Positions 33,885 to 42,960 of a DNA stretch of 64,000 bases are shown piece by piece. Origin of the DNA: Pseudomonas arsenicoxydans. Lineage in GTDB: Bacteria > Pseudomonadota > Gammaproteobacteria > Pseudomonadales > Pseudomonadaceae. The notes beneath the pieces were generated by a model, which was not told the origin of the DNA, ran no database searches, and was given only the letters and a program-made list of their open reading frames with translations. How positions within the stretch are numbered: position 1 is the stretch's first letter; each line of letters begins with the position of its first letter. A program made the position numbers and the translations under genes. The DNA lies in the NCBI RefSeq assembly GCF_006438915.1, contig NZ_RCZE01000002.1, forward strand, positions 127,144-191,143, in the 5' to 3' direction.

Positions 33885-34610
33885 ATGACTGATTCGACCC
33901 AACTGTTCACACCCTTCGCCGAAGAATTGCTGCCCGGTGGCGGCCATCGTTCATTCGTGCTGAAGCGCGGCCAACTGCTGCGCCTGACCGACCTGCGCGG
34001 CGGCGCCAACGTCAGCCTGACGCTGCTTAACGCCCATGAAAAAACCGAACGCCTGAACCTGCCCGACAGCCTCAAATGCCAACACACCGCCAAGCTCACC
34101 CGCGGCCATTGCCTGTATTCGGACATGGGCCGCGTACTGGCCGCAATCACCGCCGACACCTGCGGCTGGAGCGACAGCCTCGGCGGCGTGCTCTGCGCTG
34201 AAGAGGTCGCGGAAAAATACGGTGCCGGCCGCTATCAAGAACTGCGCAACGGCTTCTTCCGCAATGGCACCGACAACCTGTTGGTGGAACTCGGCAAGTG
34301 GGGATTAGGCCTGTCGGACTTGCTGATGACCCTGAACCTGTTCAGCCGCGTCGACGTCGACGAAGCCGGGCGTTTCCACTTCGTCGAAGGCAATTCGCGG
34401 GCTGGCGATTACATCGAGTTGTACGCGCCGATGGACACACTGGTGGTGCTCACCGCCCTGCAACACCCGATGGACCCGTCGCCCGACTACGCGCCAAAAC
34501 CGCTGAAGCTCAGCTGGATGAACGCCGACGCCAGCGTCGCCGAACACTGCCGCACTTCGCGCCCGGAAAACGAGCGCGGCTTCATCAACACCGACCGTTT
34601 GTTCGCCTGA
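33885..34610 (+). CDS. DUF1989 protein, carboxyguanidine deiminase subunit (urea-amidolyase-associated protein 1)
   Basis: A 241-residue protein of the DUF1989 family ([20 protein letters not shown], then [20 protein letters not shown] with conserved Cys). In guanidine utilisation, two DUF1989 proteins form carboxyguanidine deiminase (CgdAB), which converts carboxyguanidine to allophanate. Older literature calls them urea-carboxylase-associated proteins 1 and 2. The partner gene follows after 11 nt. Confidence 0.88.
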   Translation: MTDSTQLFTPFAEELLPGGGHRSFVLKRGQLLRLTDLRGGANVSLTLLNAHEKTERLNLPDSLKCQHTAKLTRGHCLYSDMGRVLAAITADTCGWSDSLGGVLCAEEVAEKYGAGRYQELRNGFFRNGTDNLLVELGKWGLGLSDLLMTLNLFSRVDVDEAGRFHFVEGNSRAGDYIELYAPMDTLVVLTALQHPMDPSPDYAPKPLKLSWMNADASVAEHCRTSRPENERGFINTDRLFA

Positions 34611-34621
34611 GGATCGCTGCC

Positions 34622-35275
34622 ATGTCACTTGCAATCGCTACCGCTGCCGTTCACACCAGCAGACAACCCGACACCGCGATCTACCGTGCAACCATCCCGG
34701 CCGGTGAACCGTGGCTGATGGAGGTCAAGGCCGGCCAGACGTTGCGTATCCTCGATCTGGAAGGCAATCAAGCCGTCGATACGTTGTTCTACAGCGTGGC
34801 CAATCCGAAAGAACGCTACGACGTGCAACGCACGCTGCGTCGGCAAAACAGCGTGTACCTGAGCACCGGCAGCGTCCTGTATTCCAACCTCGGCAAACCG
34901 ATGCTGACCATCGTTGCCGACACCTGCGGCCGTCACGACACCCTCGGCGGCGCCTGCGCGCAAGAGAGCAACACCGTGCGCTACGCCCTGGAAAAACGCT
35001 ACATGCACAGCTGCCGCGACAACTACTTGCGCGCCTGCGTCCACGACGGGCGCCTGGGCAAGGGCGACATCGGGCCGAACATCAACTTCTTCATGAACGT
35101 GCCGGTCACGGCGGACGGCGGACTGACCTTTGAAGACGGGATTTCGGCGCCGGGTAAGTACGTCGACCTGCGGGCGGAAATGGACGTGATCGTGCTGATC
35201 TCCAATTGCCCGCAATTGAACAACCCGTGCAACGCCTACAACCCGACACCTGCGGAGTTACTGGTATGGAACTGA
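34622..35275 (+). CDS. DUF1989 protein, carboxyguanidine deiminase subunit (urea-amidolyase-associated protein 2)
   Basis: A 217-residue DUF1989 protein paralogous to the preceding one: [36 protein letters not shown] motif with the conserved Cys, and [20 protein letters not shown]. It would be the second subunit of the carboxyguanidine deiminase. The ATG at 34622 is chosen because it follows the first DUF1989 stop; the frame continues upstream within that gene. A 26-codon ORF overlaps its stop. Confidence 0.87.
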   Translation: MSLAIATAAVHTSRQPDTAIYRATIPAGEPWLMEVKAGQTLRILDLEGNQAVDTLFYSVANPKERYDVQRTLRRQNSVYLSTGSVLYSNLGKPMLTIVADTCGRHDTLGGACAQESNTVRYALEKRYMHSCRDNYLRACVHDGRLGKGDIGPNINFFMNVPVTADGGLTFEDGISAPGKYVDLRAEMDVIVLISNCPQLNNPCNAYNPTPAELLVWN

Positions 35276-35346
35276 AAATCGCGCGGTTGCGTAAATGGTT
35301 GTTCACCCTGTGCCAGGCCCGATCCGGCCAGTGCCTGAAAAAGTAA
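35266..35346 (+). CDS. possible 26-residue ORF in the guanidine operon
   Basis: ATG at 35266 overlaps the DUF1989 stop (TGA 35273-35275) and opens a 26-codon frame [13 protein letters not shown] then [11 protein letters not shown]. The sequence is basic and amphipathic. The CGGAG at 35253 is close enough to serve as a ribosome-binding site. It may be a genuine small protein of the operon or a chance frame. Confidence 0.3.
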   Translation: MELKIARLRKWLFTLCQARSGQCLKK

Positions 35347-35360
35347 AAACACCGCAACTC

Positions 35361-35457
35361 AAATGTGGGAGGCGGGCTTGCTCGCGAAAGCGGAGTGTCA
35401 GTCGACATCAATGCTGGATGTGACGACCCCTTCGCGAGCAAGCCCGCTCCCACATTT
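35361..35457. repeat. REP pair (BIME) inside the guanidine operon
   Basis: ATGTGGGAGGCGGGCTTGCT (with an extra G in one arm) faces CTTCGCGAGCAAGCCCGCTC around a 45-nt spacer. It separates the DUF1989 genes from the carboxylase gene, and could affect mRNA stability between them. Confidence 0.85.
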
Positions 35458-35581
35458 GATCAGTGGTGTTTGGAATGAACTGTTTTTTCACCGGGGACGG
35501 CCCTGGTGCATCAAGAAAAACTGCGGGACGGCCCGCATCCCAGGTCGAGGCTGATGCGCAATCGCCTCCGGGGGTTATGCC

Positions 35582-38500
35582 ATGTTCGAAAAAGTCCTGA
35601 TTGCCAACCGTGGCGCCATTGCCTGCCGCATCCTGCGCACCCTGCGTGATTTGCAGGTCAAAGGCGTCGCCGTGTATTCCGAAGCCGATGCCGCCAGCCT
35701 GCATCTCCTGCAAGCCGACGAGGCCCACAGCCTCGGAGAAGGCGCGGCCGCCGGCACCTATCTGGCGGTCGACAAGATCCTCGCCATCGCCAAAGCCACC
35801 GGGGCCACGGCGATTCATCCCGGCTACGGTTTCCTCTCGGAAAACGCCGCGTTCGCCGAAGCCTGCGAAGCCGCCAACATCGCCTTCATCGGCCCGACTC
35901 CGGAACAGCTGCGCGTGTTCGGCCTCAAGCACACCGCCCGCGCCTTGGCCAAGCAACACGGCGTACCGATGCTCGAAGGCACCGAACTGCTCGACAGCCT
36001 CGACGCCGCCCTGATCGCCGGCGAACAGGTCGGCTACCCGGTGATGCTCAAAAGCACGGCCGGCGGTGGCGGGATCGGCATGCGCGTGTGCCGCAGCGCG
36101 GCTGAACTGAGCGAATCCTTTGAAGCCGTGAAACGCCTCGGCCAGAACAACTTCAGCGATGCCGGCGTGTTCATCGAAAAGTACATCCAGCGTGCGCGGC
36201 ACCTGGAAGTCCAGGTGTTCGGCGATGGTCGCGGCGAGGTGATTGCCCTCGGCGTGCGCGACTGCTCGGTACAGCGCCGCAACCAGAAAGTCCTCGAAGA
36301 AACCCCGGCGCCGAACCTGCCCGAAGGCATGGCCGACGACCTGTGCGCAGCGGCGATCAAACTGGCTAAAGCGGTGAGCTACCGCAGCGCCGGCACCGTG
36401 GAATTTGTCTTCGACAGCGAAGACCAGCGCTTCTACTTCCTTGAAGTGAACACCCGTTTGCAGGTCGAACACGGCGTTACCGAACAAGTCTGGGGCGTCG
36501 ATCTAGTGCGCTGGATGGTCGAACTCGCGGCGGGTGATTTGCCGTCGCTGCGTGAGTTGAGCCAAGGGCTGAAAGCCGAGGGGCATGCGATTCAAGCGCG
36601 GTTGTATGCCGAGGATCCGGGTCGTGATTTCCAGCCAAGCCCCGGCTTGCTCACCGCCGTGAATTTCCCGGTCGCCAACGGCATCCAGCTGCGCATCGAC
36701 ACCTGGGTCGAGGCCGGTTGCGAGATCCCGCCGTACTTCGATCCGATGATCGCCAAGGTCATCAGTTGGGCACCAACCCGCGAAGAAGCACGCGCCGATC
36801 TGCATCAGGCATTGGGTGACAGCCTGCTCTATGGCGTGGAAACCAACCGCGATTACCTGCGGCAGATTTTGCTGGATGCGCCTTTCGCCAGCGGCCAGCC
36901 GTGGACGCGTTGCCTGGAAGGTCTGGTGTATCAGGCCAACACCTTTGAAGTGCTCAGCGCCGGGACGCAGACCAGCGTTCAGGACCATCCAGGCCGCCTC
37001 GGTTATTGGGCCGTAGGCGTGCCGCCGTCGGGGCCGATGGACAGTCGCGCGTTGCGTCTGGGCAATCTTTTACTGGGCAATGAAGAAGGTGCCGCCGCGC
37101 TGGAAATCACCATGAGCGGGCCGTTGCTGCGCTTCAATTGTGATGCGGTGATAGCGGTGACGGGGGCGGTAATTCCGCTGACGCTGAACGGTGAAAGCGT
37201 CGCGATGAACACCACGCTGTTGATTCCGGCCGGCGCCACGTTGAGCCTCGGTACGATGTCCGGTGCGGGTGCGCGCAGCTATCTGTGCGTGCGCGGTGGC
37301 TTGCAGGTTCCGGATTATCTGGGGAGTAAAAGCACCTTCACCCTCGGTCAGTTTGGTGGGCATGGCGGTCGTGCGTTGCGGGCGGGTGATGTGTTGCATG
37401 TGCCGGGGTTGAGTGACCGTAGTGTCGGTGCCGAACTGTCTGAAATCGCCGAGTTGCCCGCCGTACGAAAAATTCGCGTGATCTACGGCCCGCATGGCGC
37501 CCCCGAATACTTCACCGAAAACTACATCGGCACGTTCTTCGCGACCCAGTGGGAAGTGCATTTCAACTCCAGCCGAACCGGCGTGCGCCTGATCGGGCCG
37601 AAGCCGGAGTGGGTGCGTGCCGACGGCGGTGAAGCGGGGCTGCATCCGTCGAACATTCATGACAATCCGTATGCCATTGGTGCGGTGGATTTTACCGGGG
37701 ATATGCCGGTAATTCTGGGGCCGGACGGTCCGAGTCTTGGCGGGTTTGTGTGCCCGGTGACGGTGATCGAGGCGGACCTTTGGCAGCTTGGGCAGCTCAA
37801 GGCAGGGGACAAAGTGCAGTTCCTCCCCGTCGATATTCAGACCGCCCGCACCCTCGCCTTGAAATGGAGTCAATGTGGGAGCGGGCTTGCTCGCGAAAGC
37901 GGTGTATCAGACACATCTATTTCGACTGACACGCCCTCTTCGCGAGCAAGCCCGCTCCCACCGGGGGTTGTGTCGCCCGTGGTGTTGGATTTGGGTCAGG
38001 GCGATACGCGGCTGGTTGCACGCCTTTCCGGGGACACTCACCTGCTGCTCGAAATCGGCGCGCCGGAACTGGACCTCGTCCTGCGCTTCCGCGCCCACGC
38101 CCTCATGCAAGCCCTGGAAAGCAAACACCTGCACGGCGTGATCGACCTCACCCCCGGCATCCGTTCGCTGCAAGTGCACTACCAACCCGAGCAACTGCCG
38201 CTGGCCGACCTGCTCGGTATCGTCGCCGGTGAGTGGGATGCCGTGTGCGCCGCCAAGGACCTGCAAGTGCCCTCGCGCATCGTGCATTTACCGCTGTCCT
38301 GGAATGATCCGGCCTGCCAGCTCGCCATCGAGAAATACATGACCACCGTGCGCAAGGACGCGCCGTGGTGCCCCAGCAATCTGGAGTTCATCCGCCGCAT
38401 CAACGACCTGCCCAACCTCGACGAAGTGCAGCGCACGGTGTTCGACGCCAGCTACCTGGTGATGGGCCTGGGCGACGTCTACCTCGGTGCTCCCGTCGCC

Positions 38501-39220
38501 ACTCCACTCGATCCGCGCCATCGCCTTGTGACCACCAAATACAACCCGGCCCGCACCTGGACCGCCGAAAACTCGGTGGGCATCGGCGGCGCCTACATGT
38601 GCGTCTACGGCATGGAAGGCCCCGGCGGTTATCAGTTTGTCGGGCGCACGCTGCAGATGTGGAACCGCTACCGCGAAGTCGCTGCGTTCGATGGCAAACC
38701 GTGGTTGCTGCGCTTCTTCGACCAGATCCGTTTCTACCCGGTGAGCGCCGATGAACTGCTGCGCATCCGCAAGGACTTCCCGCTCGGGCGTTTCGAGCTG
38801 AACATCGAACACAGCCAGTTGAACCTGGCGGATTACCAGGCATTCCTGGCGAAAGAAGCCGAGACCATCGCTGCGTTTCGCGATCAGCAGCAAGGTGCAT
38901 TCAACGCTGAACGCGAACGCTGGATTGCCAGCGGCCAGGCGCATTTCGACAGCGAAGAACTGGTCCCGGAAGCGACCGAAGATGCCGCCCTCGCCAGCGG
39001 TGAAATAAGCGTCGACAGCCACATTGCCGGCAACCTCTGGCAGGTTCAGGTGGAGACCGGCAGTCGCGTGGAAGCCGGTGATGTACTGGTGATTCTGGAG
39101 TCGATGAAGATGGAAATTCCGCTGCTCGCGCCGACCGCTGGCGTGGTGCGTGAGATTCGTGTGCAGCCCGGTTCCGCCGTGCGCGCCGGACAGCGCGTCG
39201 TGGTGCTTGAACGCGACTGA
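35582..39220 (+). CDS. biotin-dependent guanidine/urea carboxylase with an in-frame REP insertion
   Basis: A 1212-residue multidomain carboxylase. The order is biotin carboxylase (1-450: VLIANRGAIACRILRTLRD, ATP-grasp, EVNTRLQVEHGVTE), AHS2/KipA-like carboxyltransferase (about 460-760), AHS1/KipI-like domain (about 795-990), a linker and a biotinyl domain with Lys in ESMKMEIPLLAP near 1177. The guanidine-I riboswitch and DUF1989 partners indicate that guanidine, not urea, is the main substrate. A full REP pair at 37873-37961 adds about 30 residues (SGLARESG, then SSRASPLPPG) between AHS2 and AHS1 without a stop or frame change; the family's usual length is about 1180-1200. Confidence 0.9.
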   Translation: MFEKVLIANRGAIACRILRTLRDLQVKGVAVYSEADAASLHLLQADEAHSLGEGAAAGTYLAVDKILAIAKATGATAIHPGYGFLSENAAFAEACEAANIAFIGPTPEQLRVFGLKHTARALAKQHGVPMLEGTELLDSLDAALIAGEQVGYPVMLKSTAGGGGIGMRVCRSAAELSESFEAVKRLGQNNFSDAGVFIEKYIQRARHLEVQVFGDGRGEVIALGVRDCSVQRRNQKVLEETPAPNLPEGMADDLCAAAIKLAKAVSYRSAGTVEFVFDSEDQRFYFLEVNTRLQVEHGVTEQVWGVDLVRWMVELAAGDLPSLRELSQGLKAEGHAIQARLYAEDPGRDFQPSPGLLTAVNFPVANGIQLRIDTWVEAGCEIPPYFDPMIAKVISWAPTREEARADLHQALGDSLLYGVETNRDYLRQILLDAPFASGQPWTRCLEGLVYQANTFEVLSAGTQTSVQDHPGRLGYWAVGVPPSGPMDSRALRLGNLLLGNEEGAAALEITMSGPLLRFNCDAVIAVTGAVIPLTLNGESVAMNTTLLIPAGATLSLGTMSGAGARSYLCVRGGLQVPDYLGSKSTFTLGQFGGHGGRALRAGDVLHVPGLSDRSVGAELSEIAELPAVRKIRVIYGPHGAPEYFTENYIGTFFATQWEVHFNSSRTGVRLIGPKPEWVRADGGEAGLHPSNIHDNPYAIGAVDFTGDMPVILGPDGPSLGGFVCPVTVIEADLWQLGQLKAGDKVQFLPVDIQTARTLALKWSQCGSGLARESGVSDTSISTDTPSSRASPLPPGVVSPVVLDLGQGDTRLVARLSGDTHLLLEIGAPELDLVLRFRAHALMQALESKHLHGVIDLTPGIRSLQVHYQPEQLPLADLLGIVAGEWDAVCAAKDLQVPSRIVHLPLSWNDPACQLAIEKYMTTVRKDAPWCPSNLEFIRRINDLPNLDEVQRTVFDASYLVMGLGDVYLGAPVATPLDPRHRLVTTKYNPARTWTAENSVGIGGAYMCVYGMEGPGGYQFVGRTLQMWNRYREVAAFDGKPWLLRFFDQIRFYPVSADELLRIRKDFPLGRFELNIEHSQLNLADYQAFLAKEAETIAAFRDQQQGAFNAERERWIASGQAHFDSEELVPEATEDAALASGEISVDSHIAGNLWQVQVETGSRVEAGDVLVILESMKMEIPLLAPTAGVVREIRVQPGSAVRAGQRVVVLERD
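37873..37961. repeat. REP pair (BIME) within the carboxylase coding sequence
   Basis: ATGTGGGAGCGGGCTTGCTC, spacer of about 41 nt, then CTTCGCGAGCAAGCCCGCTC. Both arms match the intergenic copies. The inserted length keeps the reading frame, and the reading direction chosen contains no stop codon in either arm. It sits at the junction of the AHS2 and AHS1 domains. Confidence 0.92.
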
Positions 39221-39245
39221 ACCCATTTCGAAAAGGATTAACGCC

Positions 39246-41024
39246 ATGAACATCAATCTGCAACTCGACGCCCTGCGCAGTGCTTATCGCCTCGGCAACA
39301 TCACGCCCCGTCAATTGCTGCTGAGTCTGCGCGACAAAGCCGCGGCCCTTAACCCGGACTATCACCTGTTCATCCACTTGCTCAGTGTCGAAGAACTGGA
39401 ACCGTACCTCGCCGCCCTCGACGGCCGCGACATCGACAGCCTGCCGCTGTACGGCGTGCCGTTTGCGATCAAGGACAACATCGACCTGGCCGGCATTCCG
39501 ACCACCGCGGCGTGCCCCGACTTTGCCTATGTGCCGGAGCAATCGGCGACCATCGTCGAGCAGTTACTGGCGCTGGGGGCGATTCCGTTGGGCAAGACTA
39601 ACCTTGATCAATTCGCCACAGGCCTCAACGGCAGCCGCTCACCGTATGGCGCGTGCCCGAACAGTATGTTGCCGGAGTATCCGTCGGGCGGTTCCAGCGC
39701 CGGTTCTTCGCTGGCGGTAGCGCTCGGCGTGGCGAGTTTTTCGTTGGGCACCGACACGGCGGGATCGGGGCGCGTACCGGCTGGTTTGAACAATCTGGTG
39801 GGATTGAAAGCCACCAAAGGCTTGATCTCCACGGCGGGTGTGGTGCCGGCCTGTCGCACGCTCGATTGCGTCACGACCTTCACCGCGACCGCTCGCGAGG
39901 CCAGCCAGTTGCTCGCGCTCACCGCCCACCTCGACCCGCGAGATGAATACAGCCGCAGCAACCCGCAGTGGAATGACGGTGCGGCATTCGGTACGCCGCG
40001 CCCTTTCCGCTTCGGTGTGCCGCGCGCGCAGGACCTGGAATTCTTCGGCTGCGCCGAAGGCCCGCTGTTGTTTGGAAATGCCATCGACCGGCTCAAGGCG
40101 TTGGGCGGTGAAGCGGTCGAACTGGACATGTCGCCGTTTCTCGAAGCGGCCCGTTTGCTCTACGAAGGACCGTGGGTGGCCGAGCGCTACAGCGTCGCCG
40201 GGGAACTGATGGAGCAAAATCCACAAGCGGTGCTGCCGGTGATTCGTGCAGTGCTGGCCAAGGCGCCGGCGGTGACAGGTGTGCAAACCTTTCGCGCGCA
40301 GTATCGACTGCAAGCCTTGAAAGCGCTGTGCGACAAGGCGCTCGAAGCACTCGATTGTGTGCTCACGCCGACCATCGGCCGCCCGGTGACACTGGCGCAA
40401 CTGGACGCCGAACCGGTGCTGCGCAATTCGGAACTGGGTTACTACACCAACTTCATGAACCTGCTCGACTACGCCGCCGTCGCCGTGCCCAGCAGCTTTA
40501 TGGGCAATGGCCTGCCATGGGGCGTGACATTGTTTGGCCGGGCGTTTACCGATCAATATTTGCTAAGCGTGGCGGATGCTTTCCAGCGCCAGCAAGGCCT
40601 GACCACTGCGGCGTCAACAACGGTGGCGCGTAATGACCGGGCGCGGTTGGTGGTGTGTGGCGCGCATCTGGACGGTTTGGCGCTGAACTGGCAATTGAAA
40701 CGCCGCGGGGCCCGGTTGGTCGAGACGACGTTCAGTTCGCCGGACTATCAACTGCATGCCTTGGCCGGCGGCCCGCCGTTTCGTCCGGGGATGGTCCGGG
40801 TGAAGGATGGCGGCGTGGCGATTGCGGTGGAGGTTTGGGAACTGCCGAGCAGCGAGTTGGGTTCGTTTTTAACCGGCATCCCGGCACCGCTCGGATTGGG
40901 CAAAGTGCAACTAGCCGACGGACGTTGGGAGAGCGGGTTTATCTGCGAGGCATATGGATTGGAAGGCGCGGTGGATATCAGCCATCTAGGCGGCTGGCGC
41001 GCCTACCTGCAATCCCTTGCCTGA
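39246..41024 (+). CDS. atzF: allophanate hydrolase AtzF
   Basis: A 592-residue enzyme of the amidase signature family with the allophanate-hydrolase C-terminal domain. The Lys of the catalytic triad is in PFAIKDNIDLAG, the cis-Ser and Ser nucleophile are in GGSSAGSSLAVAL and GTDTAGSGRVPAG. The C-terminal domain (about 470-592) includes PFRPGMVRVKDGGVA. It hydrolyses allophanate to carbon dioxide and ammonia, the last step after carboxylation and deimination of guanidine. MNINLQLDAL at 39246 is the expected start. Confidence 0.95.
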   Translation: MNINLQLDALRSAYRLGNITPRQLLLSLRDKAAALNPDYHLFIHLLSVEELEPYLAALDGRDIDSLPLYGVPFAIKDNIDLAGIPTTAACPDFAYVPEQSATIVEQLLALGAIPLGKTNLDQFATGLNGSRSPYGACPNSMLPEYPSGGSSAGSSLAVALGVASFSLGTDTAGSGRVPAGLNNLVGLKATKGLISTAGVVPACRTLDCVTTFTATAREASQLLALTAHLDPRDEYSRSNPQWNDGAAFGTPRPFRFGVPRAQDLEFFGCAEGPLLFGNAIDRLKALGGEAVELDMSPFLEAARLLYEGPWVAERYSVAGELMEQNPQAVLPVIRAVLAKAPAVTGVQTFRAQYRLQALKALCDKALEALDCVLTPTIGRPVTLAQLDAEPVLRNSELGYYTNFMNLLDYAAVAVPSSFMGNGLPWGVTLFGRAFTDQYLLSVADAFQRQQGLTTAASTTVARNDRARLVVCGAHLDGLALNWQLKRRGARLVETTFSSPDYQLHALAGGPPFRPGMVRVKDGGVAIAVEVWELPSSELGSFLTGIPAPLGLGKVQLADGRWESGFICEAYGLEGAVDISHLGGWRAYLQSLA

Positions 41025-41032
41025 GATCGTGA

Positions 41033-41143
41033 GATCGTTCCCACGCTCTGCGTGGGAATGCCGCCCGGGACGCTCCGCGTCCCTTTGCGGTCGTGACGCA
41101 GAGCGTCACAGGATGCGTTCCCACGCAGAGCGTGGGAACGATC
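41033..41143. repeat. compound palindromic repeat (GTTCCCACGCTCTGCGTGGGAA family)
   Basis: Four hairpins lie in a row: GTTCCCACGC-TCT-GCGTGGGAA, GGGACGC-TCC-GCGTCCC, GTGACGC-AGA-GCGTCAC and TTCCCACGC-AGA-GCGTGGGAA. The outer pair is itself a large inverted repeat closed by GATCG/CGATC. This is a different repeat family from the REPs, placed between atzF and a diguanylate cyclase gene. Confidence 0.85.
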
Positions 41144-41217
41144 ATTCGCATAGAGCAGTTATTTCCCGGCAGTGCCATTAGAATGCCTGCCATCGGGTCA
41201 CTGCCAACGGAATCGTC

Positions 41218-42705
41218 ATGCCGCTTCGCTCGCCGCTGTATTCGCAACGTTCGTTGGTCCTCACACTGATTGCGCTACTGGGCGCAGGCTTCCTCGCCAC
41301 GTCCTTCCTCAGTTACTACGCCTCGCGAGCGTCGATTCGCGACAACATCGTCAACACCGAATTGCCGCTGACTTCGGACACGGTCTACTCGGAAATCCAG
41401 AAAGACCTGGTCAGGCCAATCCTGATTTCCTCGATGATGTCCCGCGACACCTTCATGCGGGACTGGGTGGTCAACGGCGAGCACGACCCGGAAAAAATGA
41501 CCCGTTACCTTAACGAGGTCATGACCCACTACGGCGCCTACACCGCGTTTTTCGTCTCCAACAGCACCCTGACCTACTACCACGCCAAAGGCGTGCTCAA
41601 ACAGATCAAGGCCACTGAGCCCCGGGACACCTGGTATTTCCGCGTGCGGGACATGGCCGAACCGTACGAAATCAATGTCGACCCGGACATGGCCAACAAG
41701 GACAACCTGACCTTCTTCATCAACTACAAAGTCTACGACTACAACGACCGTTTCATCGGCGCCGCGGGCGTCGGCCTGACAGTCGATGCGGTGATCAAGC
41801 TGATCGACAAGTATCAGCAGCGCTATCAGCGCAGTGTGTATTTCGTCGACAACTTCGGGCGCCTGGTGCTCACTGGCGCCGAGGGCGGCCCGCAAGGCGC
41901 GAAGATCGGGCAGAGCCTCGCTGAGCTCGACAGCATGAAAACCCTGGTCAGCCAACTGCCCAAACCCCACAGCGGCAGCTACGAATATTCCGTGCAGGGC
42001 CAGGGCCATTTCCTCAACGTGCGGTTCATTCCGGAGCTGAACTGGTACCTGTTCGTCGACAAGCGCGAAGACGGTGCGCTCAGTGAAATCCGTCAGTCGC
42101 TGTACCTCAACCTGCTGATCTGCCTGCTCGTCACGCTGATTGTGCTGGCCCTGCTGAACCGGGTGATCAAGCGATATCAGGACAAGATCCAGGCCCAGGC
42201 CACTCTCGACACCCTGACCGAATTACCGAACCGTCGCGGCTTCGACCTGCTGGCCGCGCAAGCCATGCACGAAGCCCAGCGCGAGCCGAAACCGCTGACC
42301 GCGTTGCTGCTGGATCTGGACCACTTCAAGGTGTTGAACGACACCTACGGCCATCTGGCCGGCGATCAGGTGCTGATCGGCTTCGCCCGGGATCTGCAGA
42401 GTTGCCTGCGGCACGCCGACATCGTCTGCCGCTGGGGCGGTGAAGAGTTCATCGTATTGCTTAAGGACACCGACGGTGAGACCGGTCTGAAAGTCGCCGA
42501 GAAAATTCGCCAGCATGTGCAAACACAGCGTTATGCCTACAACGATCAGGCCTTGCAGCTGACCGTCAGTATCGGCTTGACCACCTTGCAACCGGATGAC
42601 ACCTTGCACACCCTGCTCTCTCGCGCCGATCATGCGATGTACCGGGCCAAGCAATCCGGCCGTAACCGCACCTGCGTGGAAAAGTCTCACTCCAGCTATG
42701 AATAA
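41218..42705 (+). CDS. diguanylate cyclase with periplasmic sensor domain
   Basis: A 495-residue protein: N-terminal membrane helix (LVLTLIALLGAGFLATSF), a long periplasmic Cache-type sensor (residues about 40-290), a second helix (LNLLICLLVTLIVLALL) and a GGDEF domain with a GGEEF active site (CRWGGEEFIVLL). RHAD five residues upstream is an intact RxxD inhibitory site, so product feedback is expected. It makes c-di-GMP in response to an extracellular signal. It ends 3 nt before the CWC gene. Confidence 0.92.
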   Translation: MPLRSPLYSQRSLVLTLIALLGAGFLATSFLSYYASRASIRDNIVNTELPLTSDTVYSEIQKDLVRPILISSMMSRDTFMRDWVVNGEHDPEKMTRYLNEVMTHYGAYTAFFVSNSTLTYYHAKGVLKQIKATEPRDTWYFRVRDMAEPYEINVDPDMANKDNLTFFINYKVYDYNDRFIGAAGVGLTVDAVIKLIDKYQQRYQRSVYFVDNFGRLVLTGAEGGPQGAKIGQSLAELDSMKTLVSQLPKPHSGSYEYSVQGQGHFLNVRFIPELNWYLFVDKREDGALSEIRQSLYLNLLICLLVTLIVLALLNRVIKRYQDKIQAQATLDTLTELPNRRGFDLLAAQAMHEAQREPKPLTALLLDLDHFKVLNDTYGHLAGDQVLIGFARDLQSCLRHADIVCRWGGEEFIVLLKDTDGETGLKVAEKIRQHVQTQRYAYNDQALQLTVSIGLTTLQPDDTLHTLLSRADHAMYRAKQSGRNRTCVEKSHSSYE

Positions 42706-42708
42706 TCC

Positions 42709-42903
42709 ATGAACAAGCCTGATTTCTGCCCGGCCTGCGGTGCGTCCAACGACTGCACCCTGGCCGATCCGAAAACCGCTGATCGCGCCTGTTGGTGCTA
42801 CGGCGTCAGCATCGACCCGGCCGTGCTCGAAGCGCTGCCACCGGAACTGCGCGACAAATCCTGCCTGTGCCCACGCTGCGCGCAGGTCGAGGCGCAGCTG
42901 TAA
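42709..42903 (+). CDS. cysteine-rich CWC family protein
   Basis: A 64-residue protein with four CxxC/CWC elements: FCPACGASNDC, ACWCYG, and CLCPRCAQ. These match the small cysteine-rich CWC family of gammaproteobacteria, probably zinc binding; function unknown. It is 3 nt after the cyclase gene and 57 nt before rsuA. Confidence 0.85.
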   Translation: MNKPDFCPACGASNDCTLADPKTADRACWCYGVSIDPAVLEALPPELRDKSCLCPRCAQVEAQL

Positions 42904-42960
42904 GCAAGCGCCCAGCCGATCACGTAAGATACGCGGCCCTTTTCCCACCGAACCCTTGCC

